A stretch of 64,000 bases of DNA, from the NCBI GenBank assembly GCA_016800925.1, contig JABCPU010000109.1, positions 1 through 64,000 on the forward strand, in the 5' to 3' direction. Every line of letters starts with the position of its first letter. Within the stretch, counting starts at the first letter, position 1. The notes beneath the pieces are model-generated. The model saw only the letters and a list, made by a program, of their open reading frames with translations, did not search any database and was not told where the DNA came from. The position numbers were made by a program, and so were the translations under genes. This stretch comes from Suillus spraguei. Its lineage: Eukaryota > Basidiomycota > Agaricomycetes > Boletales > Suillaceae. This document shows positions 1-10,560 of the stretch, piece after piece.

Positions 1-9
1 TATATGACA
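1..9 (-). repeat. end of a B/C-type LTR cut by the window edge
   Basis: The first nine bases match the terminal bases (TATATGACA) that end every minus-strand B or C LTR here. They are followed directly by gag sequence, so the window probably opens inside a solo LTR inserted in that gag. Too short to classify further. Confidence 0.5.
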
Positions 10-947
10 GATGCCCAGTCTTTCAGCATCCGAAGCATTGTCTTTTCTTCATACATTCAGTTCGTTCTGCATCAGAGATACAATCTATCACCATTGCATT
101 AGGATCACAATTTGAAGTGTAACAGGCATTTCCATAGTTCTCCTTCTTCTGTTGGAGAGCGTGATGTGTCCTTAATGCAATGAGGCATTGATGGAAGTTG
201 CCAATGGCAATGCATTGTGAAATGACATTTCAGTACACATCAGGGACATCTCCTGGTGCGAACAGTTTGGTTAAGATGCCTAGGTTGAGGCCATCCTGAA
301 AGAACTGGATCTTGGTTGCATCATCCAATACTTTTGCTTTAGCCACAAGGGTTTCGAAGTTGGCAATGTAGGTTTGGAGATCACCACTTCCTTGTTTCAG
401 ATCCCTAAGCTTTGTCATAGCAGTTCCTCACAAATCCACGGGTTCAAATGCTTTGTTGAAACTTTTCATAAATGTCTTCATATCTCCATAACCTACTTTC
501 TGTCCAGTTGTATCAGTGAATTGAGCATAGGAAAGGAACTGCTCTTTCCATGATTTGGCATTCTTTCAGTCATGAATGACATGATAAAGATGATCTTCTG
601 CTTGTCTGTGGTGTAGAGTTTCTCGTTGATATCAAGACATGTATTGCATGATAGTATAAACTTCATGGAGTCATCACGATCTCCATTGGAGGCAGTTAGA
701 AACTGATCTTGAATTCAAATTCTTTTCCCATAGTAGTTGTAGTCATGATGGGAATCCATCAGGGATGAGTGTGCTTTCTTGGTGCCTATACATGCTGTCT
801 TGCAGTTCATCAGGGCTTGTCTTTTGTCAGAGGGCTCCTCATTGACAATCTGTTTAGCATATGCATACACTAATCTTTGCTTACTAAGCAATCAAGTTTT
901 TTGGGTTAAAGACTGGATAGTCAATGATCAGATAGACTTTAATCTTT
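10..947 (-). pseudogene. Ty3-type gag fragment (family A element), degenerate
   Basis: Read on the minus strand from about 930 to 10, this is the gag of a Ty3-type LTR retrotransposon. A legible stretch (about 418-230) contains a KLRDLKQGSGDLQTY-like segment that matches the gag at 8,006-8,650 (LRKLKQGGDLQTYIADF), and the zinc-knuckle region lies near 10-70. Several stops and frameshifts interrupt it, so no working Gag is made. Its 5' LTR is at 948-1,391; the rest of the element lies left of the window. Family assignment is secure; exact ends are not. Confidence 0.75.
934..947 (-). other. self-priming primer-binding site of the family A element
   Basis: Immediately inside the LTR the minus strand reads AAAGATTAAAGTCT. 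The same 14 bases follow the LTR of the second family A element at 4,805-4,818. They do not begin TGG as a tRNA-primed site usually does. Eleven bases are complementary to a motif downstream of the LTR TATA box, which fits Tf1-type self-priming. Confidence 0.6.
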
Positions 948-1391
948 TGTTATGAACTGGGGTGGCATCACCAACAATAGTGAGAAGACACTTGTTGGTT
1001 GCTGGGAAGTTCTATGATGTTCACAAGAGAACAAGGTGATTGACTAAGGAATGTGTTCTTTAGACAATCAAGGGTTCTGAGTATAAGACTAAGACTAAGG
1101 AGTGCTTAGACTTAGAGACGATTCAGATAACTAAGGATTGGAGGTCCTTAGCGAAGGATATTCCAGGTAAAACCCAGTAAGATTGAAGTGGGGAATACAA
1201 TGTAATACACTGTGCTTATATGTGTGCACAGACCATGTGACTGTGGGAATGTAACTGTGTATCCCAATAAGGAAGGCATTATGTAATACAGACATGTTGA
1301 GATGTATGAGTCATGAGTCAGGGGTTTAGCATATGTGTATGCTAAATCATGCAAGAATCAGAATTGAATAGGGGTACATATGATTGTAATA
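948..1391 (-). repeat. LTR family A, 5' LTR of a minus-strand element
   Basis: The sequence runs from TGTTATGAACTGGGG to GATTGTAATA; the last bases are a mutated form of the usual TGTAACA end. In coding orientation it has a TATTTAAG-like TATA region and an ACTTTAATCTT-like start region (one mismatch in this copy). No matching target duplication is expected inside the window because the element continues leftward through gag. Confidence 0.8.
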
Positions 1392-1761
1392 GGCAGTGCT
1401 TCTCATGGTGAATAAGCATATGCAGCTGGGAGGCTCATGGAGAATGTTCATCAGGCTTCTGAAGCACACGAGATCTTGCAACCTCATCACGAAGAGCAGC
1501 AATTTAATACTAAAGCTGATTATAACATGCAGTGATCTCATCAGATTCATCAGAAAATTCACTGGAGATGTTGGAGGAAGGGGTAGGTGAAGAGGTAATA
1601 TCCATGCTTGAATCAGAGTGTGAATCAGAGTTGGAAGTGGAGTGTGAATCAGAGCTTGACTCCTGAGCTTCAAAAAGTTACTGATATTGGAGTTGGGTTA
1701 GAGACAATGCAGCATTATCCACTGCATGAAGGAGATCATTGCGACTACATGTGTGAGGCAT
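1392..1761 (-). pseudogene. N-terminal remnant of a DDE_Tnp4 (Harbinger-like) transposase-type protein
   Basis: On the minus strand an ATG at 1,761 opens a protein beginning MPHTCSRNDLLHAVDNAALS, then a serine/aspartate-rich stretch, then an AALRDEVARSRVLQKP-like segment and an ASQLHMLI-like motif. From memory this resembles the N-terminus of Harbinger-type (DDE_Tnp4) transposases of Agaricomycetes. Stops occur after LQYQ and in the middle. It ends at the family A LTR at 1,391, so that element probably landed in it. The catalytic domain is absent. Confidence 0.4.
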
Positions 1762-2426
1762 GATGAGAGCTTGAGGTGTTCCCTTATTATCCCCCTGACT
1801 GATCAATTGCACTGATCAAGCAGAGTTTTAATTTTGGTCACACGCTAAGTCTCACTTGTTATAGATGACAGTAAGCAACACTACTAAGTTTTATTTAGTT
1901 TTCCTATAGAAATGTGCATGTATGATATGTAGTAGAAGCAATATGAAGGGCTGATAGCATCGGATAACTTTGTTGACCATTTCCCTGCCTTCTGTACTAT
2001 ATGCTTCAAAAATCTTAAGTGTCATTTGAATTTCTGATGTTGTGCTGATATGCACTGAGGATTATGGCAGGTTTTAGCTGTGTTTCCTGTAAGCTCTTTC
2101 CAAACTTTACTAAGCTTTACTGAGCCTTTACCAAGCTTACAAAAGTCACTCTGAGTCCCACTAATGCTCTACAATTGTAGCGCTGACATAACTGTTTCTT
2201 AAGGTAGATGACTTGGAAATCCAACAAACATCACATGATGTGACCATGTTGTGACACTGTGCAGATACTGTCACCTGGATAGCCTGTTTGGGAAGCCTTG
2301 TCAGGCTTAGCAATAGCATGCCTTGTCAACTATATTGAGGCTTGAAAACAGTGATATCCCAACACCAGCATTAAATAATGCCCTAGATATTCTGATACCT
2401 TATATATACTGTACTGTAGGGCTGGC
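1762..2426. other. unassigned sequence between transposon remnants
   Basis: No open frame of useful length and no recognisable domain. It contains short repeats of a TTTACTAAGCTT-type motif around 2,105-2,140. Probably decayed repeat sequence. Confidence 0.4.
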
Positions 2427-3555
2427 ATGTATCCCACCTTGTCCTGCCCCACACTTGATTCCAGCTGTTCCCATGTCTTGGTCATAGTGGTTGATCTGGC
2501 AGGTTCTCACGCCTCCTACCTCCTACCCCCTGCACTGCTACCCAAGTATGCTGCCTGCACCAATACCTTATCATCCTTGTCCTCCACTGCCCTCTACAAT
2601 GCCTGCCCTAGCCTTTAAGTTGTCTGTGCACCCCCAGCACATTGCCTGCACCCTCCTGCCTCCCATCTTACTGTTCTTGCCTGCCACTGCCTTCTATAAT
2701 GCTTGCCCTGGCACTCAAGTGGTCTGTGTGCTTGCAGTATGTTGCCTGCACCAACCTGCCTCCCATCTTATCATCCTTGCAGTCTCCAACCATCTCTCCA
2801 GCTCCTCACTCCCATCTTATCATCCTTGCCCATCACTGTTACAATTGTATGTACCCCTATTCAATTTCCTTTGTTCTATTTCTTTATCAGTTTAGCATAT
2901 GCATACACTAAACCTCTGACTCATGACTTACATGTTTCAACATATCTGTATTACATAAATGTCTTCCTTATTAGGATACACAGTTACATTTCCACAGTAC
3001 ATGGTCTGTGCACACATATGACTCTATTTAAGCACAATGTATTACACTTGTATTTCCTTACTTTAATCTTACTGGGTTTCACCTGGAAATGTCCTTCGCT
3101 TAGGTCTCCAACCTAAGTTGTCTGAATCATCTCTAAAGTCTAAGCACTCCTTAGCCTTTGTCTCTATTCTTGATTGTCTTTGAGTTGTTACTCTAAGACC
3201 AAACCCTTGATCATACTCAGAATCCCTCCTTGTACTTTCTATCCTTGTTCTCCTTTGAACATAGTAGAACTTCCCAGCAGACTACCTGTGTCTTTTCACT
3301 GTTGCTGGTGACGCCACCCCAGTTTGTAACAGTCACTGCCCTCCATAACACCTGTGCCTGCGCTCATTTGGTTTGTGTGCCTCCAGCACATTGCCTGTAC
3401 CAACCTGCCTTTCACCTTATTCTACAATGCCCAACCCTGCCTGGTCTTACCTACTTGCCTACACCCACAGAGTCTAACTCATCGCACCATTCAGATGTCA
3501 AGTTTCATGGACATCTCAGCTACTCGCCTCTGCCCAGAGTCATCACTTGGGATCA
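2427..3555 (+). repeat. imperfect tandem repeat, unit about 110 bp, split by an LTR
   Basis: C-rich sequence repeats the order CTGCC..CTACAATGCCTGCCC, AAGTGGTCTGTGTGC, CAGCACATTGCCTGCACC, CTGCCTCCCATCTTA. About three diverged copies lie in 2,560-2,836 and another at 3,336-3,440, beyond the solo LTR at 2,837-3,331. Overlapping open frames here are by-products of the repeat and have no recognisable domain. Confidence 0.55.
2837..3331 (+). repeat. solo LTR family A
   Basis: Begins TGTTACAATTG and ends TTTGTAACA, 495 bp. It is flanked by ATCAC (2,832-2,836) and GTCAC (3,332-3,336), a 5-bp target duplication with one mismatch. It contains a TATTTAAGCAC TATA region and ACTTTAATCTTACTGGG downstream. 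It interrupts the 110-bp tandem repeat. No internal sequence remains, so it arose by LTR-LTR recombination. Confidence 0.85.
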
Positions 3556-4804
3556 TGTTACAATTGTACGTGCCCCTATCTATTTTCCCTTCATCTCTTA
3601 GCTTGTACATCACATGACATATTTCTTGACTCATACATTCAACATGTCTGTACTATAGTTTCTTTCCTTCTTAGGATACACACTTACATTCTCACACTCC
3701 TCTTGGTTCGTGCATGCATATGGGTTTATTTAAGCACATTGTATTATGCTTGTGTACTTTACTTTAATCTTACTGGGTTTTACCTGGAATATCCTTCACT
3801 TAGGTCTCCAACCTAAGTCTGTCTGAATCATTTCTAAGTCTAAGCACTCCTTAGCCTTAGTCATTATTCTTGATCAACTTTGAGTTGCGACTCTTAGACT
3901 TAACCTCTGTTCGTACTTGGAATCCTCCATGTACTCACTGTCCTTGTTCTCCTTTGAACATAGTAGAACTTCCCAGCAGACTGGCTGTGTCATATACCAT
4001 ACTTCTAATCCCAGATCCGACCATATCCGATCAGATCTGATCGATTCCATTTCCGTCCAGTCCACAGATCCTGTCTGTACCACCCATCTGAATGTGCTCA
4101 CTTCTCGCACCTTAACTCCCTTGTGTATATCTGCATCTATCTCCTTTCATCATTCCTCCTGTTTCCAGTATTCCGGTTGTTTATATTTCCGTCCTGTGTC
4201 ACTGATCCGTTTCCTGTGTTCATTTCCGATTCATGCTTACTGATCCGCTGTGCATTAACTAATAGACTTCCGTTACACTTCGTACATAGCCCTTGGTCCC
4301 GGACTTGTTGATTATCCGTATTAGATACTTACAGTATATAAACCACTTGTAGATCTCCGTAGAACCTTAGTTTGAATATCATCTTAGATTCTACTCATTC
4401 CGCTTCTCTGGACTTGAGCCACCCTCTGCTCTAAAGTCACCTTCTGAGACTTAGGATTGATTCCTATAGTCTATATCTCCGACTCTATCTTCGGATAGTC
4501 TACCTCCATTAGTTTCTAGTTAGGAACTCATTCCGAAGCTAGCCTTAATCTTTGTTCTATCCTTATGTTCCGAATAACCTTTGGACGTATCATATCTGAT
4601 ACCTTCAGACACCTGGATCCATCACACAAGTCCTTCCGGATCTTCGGACGAATAACTTCTCCTTGAAATAAGGGGCATTACTCGAGAAAGGGGCACAGTG
4701 CACGAACTGAGGCCAAAGCCCTTCGGATCTCTCTACCTTTGAGTACGGTCTTAACAGGCTGTGTCTTTTCACTGTTGCTGGTGGCGCCATCCCAGTTCGT
4801 AACA
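3556..4804 (+). repeat. LTR family A, 5' LTR of a plus-strand element, split by a B solo LTR
   Basis: Starts TGTTACAATTGTACG and ends CCCAGTTCGTAACA, followed at once by the primer site and gag, so it is a true 5' LTR. A family B LTR (3,988-4,756) sits inside it. Removing the insert and one GGCTG copy leaves an ordinary family A LTR of about 475 bp. Confidence 0.85.
3988..4756 (+). repeat. solo LTR family B inside an A LTR
   Basis: 769 bp, TGTCATATACCATAC...GGTCTTAACA, flanked by a perfect GGCTG duplication (3,983-3,987 and 4,757-4,761). The TATA box lies in ACAGTATATAAACC near 4,330. It inserted after the family A element did. Confidence 0.9.
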
Positions 4805-4818
4805 AAAGATTAAAGTCT
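4805..4818 (+). other. self-priming primer-binding site
   Basis: Sequence AAAGATTAAAGTCT starts directly after the LTR end at 4,804. AAGATTAAAGT (4,806-4,816) is the exact reverse complement of ACTTTAATCTT in the family A LTR, about 34 bp downstream of the TATTTAAG box. This matches the self-primer geometry known for Tf1-like Ty3 elements. Confidence 0.65.
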
Positions 4819-4926
4819 CACAAGCGCGCATATCTGTGAGCATAGATCCCAGATCTAAATCGATTTGAAAAGCCCTCGCATAGTATTTACTCAGACTAGA
4901 GGGACCCCCATAGCAAAGAAGACATC

Positions 4927-5096
4927 ATGTCCACGACTACTGCACCTTTGAAACCTGCTGAAATAAAGATTGCGCATCCCCCTAACTTTGATGGCGACTG
5001 GGACAAAGCTGAATGATTCCTTATCACATGCAAGGCATACCTTGACTTGAACGATCAAACCTATACGAACGACAAATTGAAAATCATTTTTGTCAC
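4927..5096 (+). pseudogene. 5' part of family A gag
   Basis: ATG at 4,927 begins MSTTTAPLKPAEIKIAHPPN, the N-terminus of a Ty3-type Gag. An in-frame TGA interrupts it after DKAE, where related Gags have tryptophan. It stops at 5,096 against a mosaic LTR. The continuation (VT then SFMNEG) is found on the opposite strand at 8,701, in the same phase and sharing the GTCAC duplication, so these are two halves of one gag separated by an inversion. Confidence 0.75.
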
Positions 5097-5720
5097 TGTC
5101 ATATACCGTACATTTAGGTCTGATCCATGGACATCTGGACACCCAATCCATACATCCTATGTCACTGATCCGTTACCTGTGTTTCATTTCCGATTTGTGC
5201 TTACTGATCCACTGTGCATTAACCAATAGACTTCTGTTACACTTCGTACATAGCCCTTGGTCCCGGACTTGTTGATTATCTGTATTAGATACTTACAGTA
5301 TATAAACCACTTGTAGATATCCGTAGAACCTTAGTTCGAATATCATCTTAGATTCTACTCATTCTGTTTCCTCTGGACTTGAGTCACTTTCCGCTCTAAG
5401 TCATCTTCCAAGACTTAGGATTGATTCCTTTAGTCTATATCTCCGACTCTATCTTCGGATAGTCTACCTCTCTCAGTTTCTAGTTAGGAAAATGTTCCGA
5501 AGCTAGCCTAAATCCTCATTCCATCTCTACGCTTCGGATAACCCTTGGATGTACCATATCCGATACCTTCAGACATCTGGATCCGCCACGCAACTCCTTC
5601 TGGATCTTCAGACGTATACCTCCTCTCTGAAATAAGGGGCATTACTCGGACAAGGGGCACAGTGCACGAACTGAGGCCAAAGCCCTTCAGATCTTTCACC
5701 CTTTGAGTACAGTCTTAACA
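5097..5720 (+). repeat. mosaic LTR, C-type start and B-type end (inversion breakpoint)
   Basis: The first about 55 bp (TGTCATATACCGTACATTTAGG... to CATACATCCT) are family C; from TGTCACTGATCC to AGTCTTAACA it is family B. Flanks do not match: GTCAC on the left, GTCTG on the right. Their partners lie at the other mosaic LTR (8,697-8,701 and 10,265-10,269, reverse-complemented). See the finding on the inversion. Confidence 0.8.
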
Positions 5721-6470
5721 GTCTGGCTCTGGCTGCAGCCCAAGCTTGGACTCCCCCACAAGCATGTTAACAAGGCCAAGGACCTCCTCAGCACCCTCCA
5801 AGAAACTGTCTAAATGGACCCCAAGAAGATCTAACATGTTTTCTCTGCAGATTGCCACATCTCATCTGCAACTGTCCCACTGCTGCTGAATACATTTGCA
5901 CTGGCCCTGTAATCTGGGAAAATAACTACATCCCATATCTTGATCACTCTTGCATTTGACAGAATGGAATGGAACAATTCAGCAGGCTGTTGATGATTGA
6001 TACTCCTCATTGCCCTCAGCCCCCCATCCATGCCAGCCAAACCTCACCATGCCTGTGAACAAAGAGTAATCTTCAAATACAACCTCCAATGCCTTCATTT
6101 CTGACACATCTTTCCTCCAATATGCCCTGTCACTGAAACACATGCTGTAGCTGTAACTATTGAAGATGAAGAAGAATCAGCCAATGTCCTTGCAATCACT
6201 TGCTCAGAAGCCAAAACTGCTGCATTCCAGACTCCCAACAAAGAAAAAGAAAACTTGGCAGATAACCTACATCTTTTGTCCATGGCACCCAAGCAAGATG
6301 AAAAAGAACCCCAGCCTTCATGTACAAAATGAAAGCAGCATTGCCAGAAGCCACACAATGTGTCTATCATAATATTCTTGACATGGTTGTACCAAATCTC
6401 CTATGGTGGTTCCATGGGTCATTCAGTCAATGATGAGATTGATGTCATGGATTACCCCACAGAATAGGGA
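5721..6470 (+). pseudogene. C-terminal part of a second gag family (zinc-knuckle type)
   Basis: Plus-strand reading gives an AAAQAWTPPQAC-like stretch, a zinc-knuckle remnant CFLCRLPHLICNC, then NCPTAAEYI, AITCSEAKTAAFQTPNKEKE and a MYKMKAALPEATQCVY-like segment. This order matches a gag/pre-protease region common in Agaricomycete Ty3-type elements. Frameshifts and stops are frequent. The upstream half is on the minus strand at 10,265-10,560. Confidence 0.6.
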
Positions 6471-6636
6471 ACAGCAGCCACAAAATTTGCAGAGACGGTA
6501 AGTTTTCAACACTCATACCCCATTCACTGTTTGGAGGTCACATCCATCTCTCATCTCTATCAATTCATCCATACACATCATCTCACTCATCTCACATCAG
6601 ATTTGTTATGCTCCTCTGGGCACTCAGTTTGTGACC

Positions 6637-7080
6637 TTAGACATAAAGGCCACTGTTCAGTGCCGAGGTATCCCAGTTCCTAGCACCCTTCTTTTGAGGA
6701 TAAAGCTTGACAATGAAGGATACCAGAAAATATAGTCCTATCAAGACCTTTTCCAGTAATGTCAACATGGCAAGTTCTCTTGGCACTTCCCCAAGCCAGA
6801 GACCATTTGCCAATGTGAGTTTGGAAGTTTGTGAACACACAGTTCTTGCAAACACTTGCAGCAGATACGCCCATGATGGACATCATTGGTGACTTTGATG
6901 GCAGGATTATGCAGTAAAATGCTGTCAATTAATCGCTGGCCTGGGTGTTGTACCTTGGGAACAAGAAGATGTGACTTGTGAATGTCTTGGAGTAGGATTT
7001 TCTTAGTGCCCAGAACAGAAACCTCCAAGGTGCAAATGATATGTCTTCCATCATATTAAACTGCTCATTTTCTGTGGACA
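6637..7080 (-). pseudogene. Helitron-type protein fragment (DUF6570-like region)
   Basis: On the minus strand: ICCKCLQELCVHKLP (6,900-6,860 area), then LANGLWLGEVPRELAML and a VKLYPQKKGARNWDTSALNSG-like stretch (to about 6,640). The order Cys pair, LANGLW-G-VP, EK, then P-KKGA is characteristic of the DUF6570 region found N-terminal in fungal Helitron helicase-like proteins. Frameshifts separate the pieces, and no Rep or helicase motifs are present here. Assignment is from memory of the family. Confidence 0.5.
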
Positions 7081-7124
7081 GGATTACTGAAGGAGTAGAT
7101 GGTTCGTCGTCATCCAGAATTTCT

Positions 7125-7541
7125 TCAATGGAAGGGGAAGGGGGATTGCGGATCGAAGAATCGAGATAGTTTTGGTATGATTTGGCCTCGTCCTGGTAGG
7201 TCCTCATCAGCTTTTTGTTTTCCTTGCTTCTGTTCATCGATCGGTCGTTGTGGAGGAAGATCTAGAAAATAACAAGATAACTTTGGCACGATTTGATCTT
7301 GTCCTGGTAATTCTTCATCAGCTTTTTGCTTTCTGAGATCTTGTACCTGAGCTTCTTCTGCTGCAGGAAACATTTTTGGTATGTGTATGTGTGGTGGTTC
7401 AGACTCAATATTGAGTGATGGAGTGTCGTAGGTTTCTATTAATGGTGTGAACGTTTTCTGTGGAAGTTTTGAATTCTTCCATTTTGGCTTTTGTTCATGG
7501 TGCGGGAATGCAAGTGGTAATCCTGCTTTTCTTCTACTCAC
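7125..7541 (-). pseudogene. pol linker region downstream of the family A protease
   Basis: A 138-codon minus-strand frame continues from the protease region. It holds an internal near-duplication: a KADEELPG.Q.IVPKLS-type segment appears twice (about 7,330-7,270 and 7,240-7,185). No reverse transcriptase follows; the sequence changes to Helitron-like material near 7,080. Confidence 0.45.
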
Positions 7542-7549
7542 ATCTACAT

Positions 7550-7990
7550 CGATTTCGATCTCATCAGATTACGGTGTGCGGGATAGGGAAAGTGTTCCTT
7601 CTGTCCAATCAATAAGAGGTTTCATGGCGCGCAGTCAGGGAATTCCCAGAAGAATTTGATCACATCACCCTAGTTTAGTGATATTGAACTTTCCATACAT
7701 GGTTCGTTCGTCAATGCGTACTATCAATAGACAGTAGTGGGTTATTGCTCCTCCTTTGATTGAAGTTCCATCTGCAGTTGTTACACAAAAGGGTGTTTCC
7801 AATCGTCATCGTGTAATTTTATGGAGATTTATGAACTCCTCAGAGATGAAGGTTCCGGCCACTCCAGAATCTATGACAGCAACGGATTTTGAGCGAGTTT
7901 GAGAGATAAGGGTGATGGGAACACACAGTTCATTTCATTCACCTACAGCTCATACAAGTAGTAATACATTAGGAGAAACATACATTGATC
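7550..7990 (-). pseudogene. retropepsin-like protease region of the family A element
   Basis: Minus-strand reading gives SVAVIDSGVAGTFIS, with the aspartic-protease DSG motif, followed by a GKFNITKLG-like strand and a LLGIP-LRAMKPLIDW motif. This is the usual order for a Ty3 retropepsin. The frame has stops (one in LG*CDQ), so it is dead. It follows gag (8,701-8,006) on the same strand. Confidence 0.65.
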
Positions 7991-8005
7991 TTTTGTTTCC
8001 CCAAG

Positions 8006-8701
8006 CTAAAAATCCTTGATAAGACGGCATACTGTCTCATCGCCATCATCGTCATCTGAAATCTCTTTTATTTCCTTCCAGACCGGAGTTTTCTTCTTTC
8101 TATCCGGGCAGTTATTGAACCGATGTCCAGTCTTACAGCATCTGAAGCATTGACCTTTCCTTATGCATTTGGATTGTTCCGCCTCAGAGATACAATCTAC
8201 CTCCAAGGTGTCCTTGTCCTTTGAGCTTATGTAGTGATGGCTTCCAAAGTTATTCTTTCTCTGCTGCAGGTGACGAGAGGTGATACCTTTCAATTGCGTG
8301 TAATTGTTGTCAAGCGTGACGCAAAGCTTCATGGTTTGGTTGAACAAAGTGAGTGCTATACCAGTTTTGAAAAGACTGGTAAGAAGACCTTGCTTGAGTC
8401 CATCTATAAAGAACTGCTTCATAGAAGAGTCGTCGGAAACTTCCACTTGTCGACAAAGGGTTTGGAAGTCTGCGATGTATGTTTGGAGATCTCCGCCTTG
8501 CTTGAGTTTGCGAAGTATAACCATAGCCGTTCCTTCAGGGTCGATGGCTGCAAAGTTCTCATTAAACTCCTTTAGGAAATCTGCCCAACTTCCATATCCA
8601 ATTGCTACACCGGCGGTGTTCTTATTGTTGGGGTCTTGAGCACTTTTCATAAATTCTTGCGCCTAACTTCTGGCATTTCCTTCATTCATGAATGATGTGA
8701 C
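8006..8701 (-). pseudogene. 3' part of family A gag with CCHC knuckle
   Basis: From 8,701 the minus strand reads VTSFMNEGNARS, a TAG stop, then AQEFMKSAQDPN and a 214-codon open stretch. It includes GSWADFLKEFNENF, LRKLKQGGDLQTYIADFQ and a zinc knuckle CFRCCKTGHRFNNC, and ends at 8,006 in an acidic EISDDDDGDE tail. It is the downstream half of the gag begun at 4,927-5,096, now inverted relative to it. Confidence 0.8.
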
Positions 8702-10264
8702 TGTTACGACCATGCAAAACCAGAGATTAGTAAGAAGTCCTGGTCTTACATGGGGTTGTACCGGAGGGTCGTAAAGTCAAAGGGGCTTGGCCTCAGCTCG
8801 TACGCTGTGCCCCTTACCCGAGTATGTGCCCTTAATTTCGGATGAAGTCCAAGGGAGAGTTCTGGCAAAGTCTGGATGGAGGGTTCGGACGAACTCTAAG
8901 GCAGGATAGCTTGACAGAGCTCCGATGGACTTCCGGATGAGCGTGGGAATGCGCCAGAACTATTTCTGGAAGGTAGGGAGTAATGGTAACACTACTGGAA
9001 CAAGCTCCAAGTAGAACGGATGAAGGATGGACCGCTGGACAAAGTCCAGGGCAGGATAGGAGCAGAGCTCCAGAGGGAAAGATGATCCATAGATGTCAGA
9101 GGATAGGATAGGATGGATCCGGAGGACTAGGGGTCCGAAGGTCCAGAGCTCAGAGGAGCAGAGGAGTGGAGGAGTGGAGGAGTGGAGGAGCAGAGGAGTG
9201 GAGGAGCAGAGGAGCAGAGGAGCGGAGGATCAGATGATTGGATGATTGGATGAGCATAGCTCTGTGAATCTTAGAGGAAGTGTTGGCTACTAGAGAGGAG
9301 TAGGTCCGGATATGGTGTAGAGATAGTATAGACTACTCCGGACAAGGTCCAGAATAGAAACAGACAGTATAAGACTACCAAAGGTAGAGTTGGAGGTGAA
9401 ACAGATGATAGACAGAGATGGACGAAGTCCGAAAAGATTATAGGACATAGGATCAAAGCTCCGGCCTAGGGAGTGATCCCATAGGCCTGAGTCGGAAGCT
9501 TACAAGGGCCGGAGCCCAAGTGCAAGAACGGAAACGGAGTTATATAGACATGATAACAGGATACAGAGTAATCAAGGAATATACAGAAATAGGAAAGCAA
9601 TGATCAGACTGAGGTCTGCAGGAGTTGTACTACAAGTTTATATACTGTAGGTAGCATGCTGGAAGGCAAGTAAGGATAGTCCAAGGCTATGTTTGAGACA
9701 TTGCGGAACACAAGGCTATGAACTCTGAAATAAGACTTGTATGAAATATCTTATCAAGATGGAAGTCAAGATAACTGAAAGCCAGAGGTGCAGAGATAAC
9801 CGAAAGCTGGACACAGGTATTAACCTAAAAGGAGTAACGCGCAGGTGCGTGGGAATAGTTTTGGATATGGACATGGATCGGATATGGACATGGATTGGAT
9901 ATGAACACGGATCGGATGGGTAGATAAGATCGGATGAATGAACTGAGTCGGATATGGATATGGATTAGATATGGATGGATATTGATTGGAGTGGATGTGT
10001 GGATTGGATATGTGAGCTGGATTGGATGGGTGGACTAGGACAGAAGTATACACAGCCGGAATACCGGAAACAGGAGGAATGACGAAAGGAGATAGATGCT
10101 GATATACACAAGGGAGTTAAGGTGCGAGAAGTGAGCACATTTGGATGGGTGGTCCGGACAGGATCTGTGGACTGGACGGAAATAGAATCAATTGGATCTG
10201 ATCGGATATGGTCGGATCAGATCAGATATGGTCGTATCTGAGATCAGAAGTATGGTATATGACA
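8702..10264 (-). repeat. mosaic LTR, C-type 3' part and B-type 5' part (inversion breakpoint)
   Basis: From 8,702 (TGTTACGACCATGC) to about 10,040 the sequence is family C in minus orientation; from about 10,045 (CAGAAGTATACACAGCC) to GGTATATGACA at 10,264 it is family B U3. Flanks differ: GTGAC on the left, CAGAC on the right. GTGAC is the reverse complement of GTCAC at 5,092-5,096, and CAGAC of GTCTG at 5,721-5,725. Confidence 0.8.
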
Positions 10265-10560
10265 CAGACAAACACAACAGGTATAGCAACCTGAGTAAGT
10301 GACATCCCTGATATCCAAGCTGTGCATTTTGCAGGCGAGTTCTTTGACTTCATTGATATCGACTTAGTGGTCTGAACCTCTCATTTGATATCTTTCCTTT
10401 CATCTTCATCATCAGAGTCCCACAGCTGCATTACAGTGATTTTTGGCTTAGGGGAAGAGCAGGAATTCCTTTTTGTGCATAGTTGACTAGCAATAGGGTC
10501 ATTTAAGTCTGCATCAAATGCATTTAATGTCCTTAAAGTGTCCCAAAAGTGCGGTCATTG
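10265..10560 (-). pseudogene. middle part of the second gag family
   Basis: The minus strand contains ADLNDPIASQL, then WDSDDEDERKDIK and a DVTYSGCYTCCVCL-like end at the LTR. This continues directly into LALAAAQAW at 5,721 once the LTR and one GTCTG copy are removed. One TGA lies after KDIK. It is the upstream half of the gag whose tail is at 5,721-6,470. Confidence 0.55.

Noticed and set aside
2427..3617. Cluster of overlapping plus-strand frames with Cys/Leu/Pro-rich translations
   Set aside because: They translate a C-rich tandem repeat and LTR sequence in several frames; no conserved protein.
5097..5720. A simple solo LTR with a degraded duplication
   Set aside because: The B/C switch inside it and the exact partner flanks at 8,697 and 10,265 fit an inversion much better.
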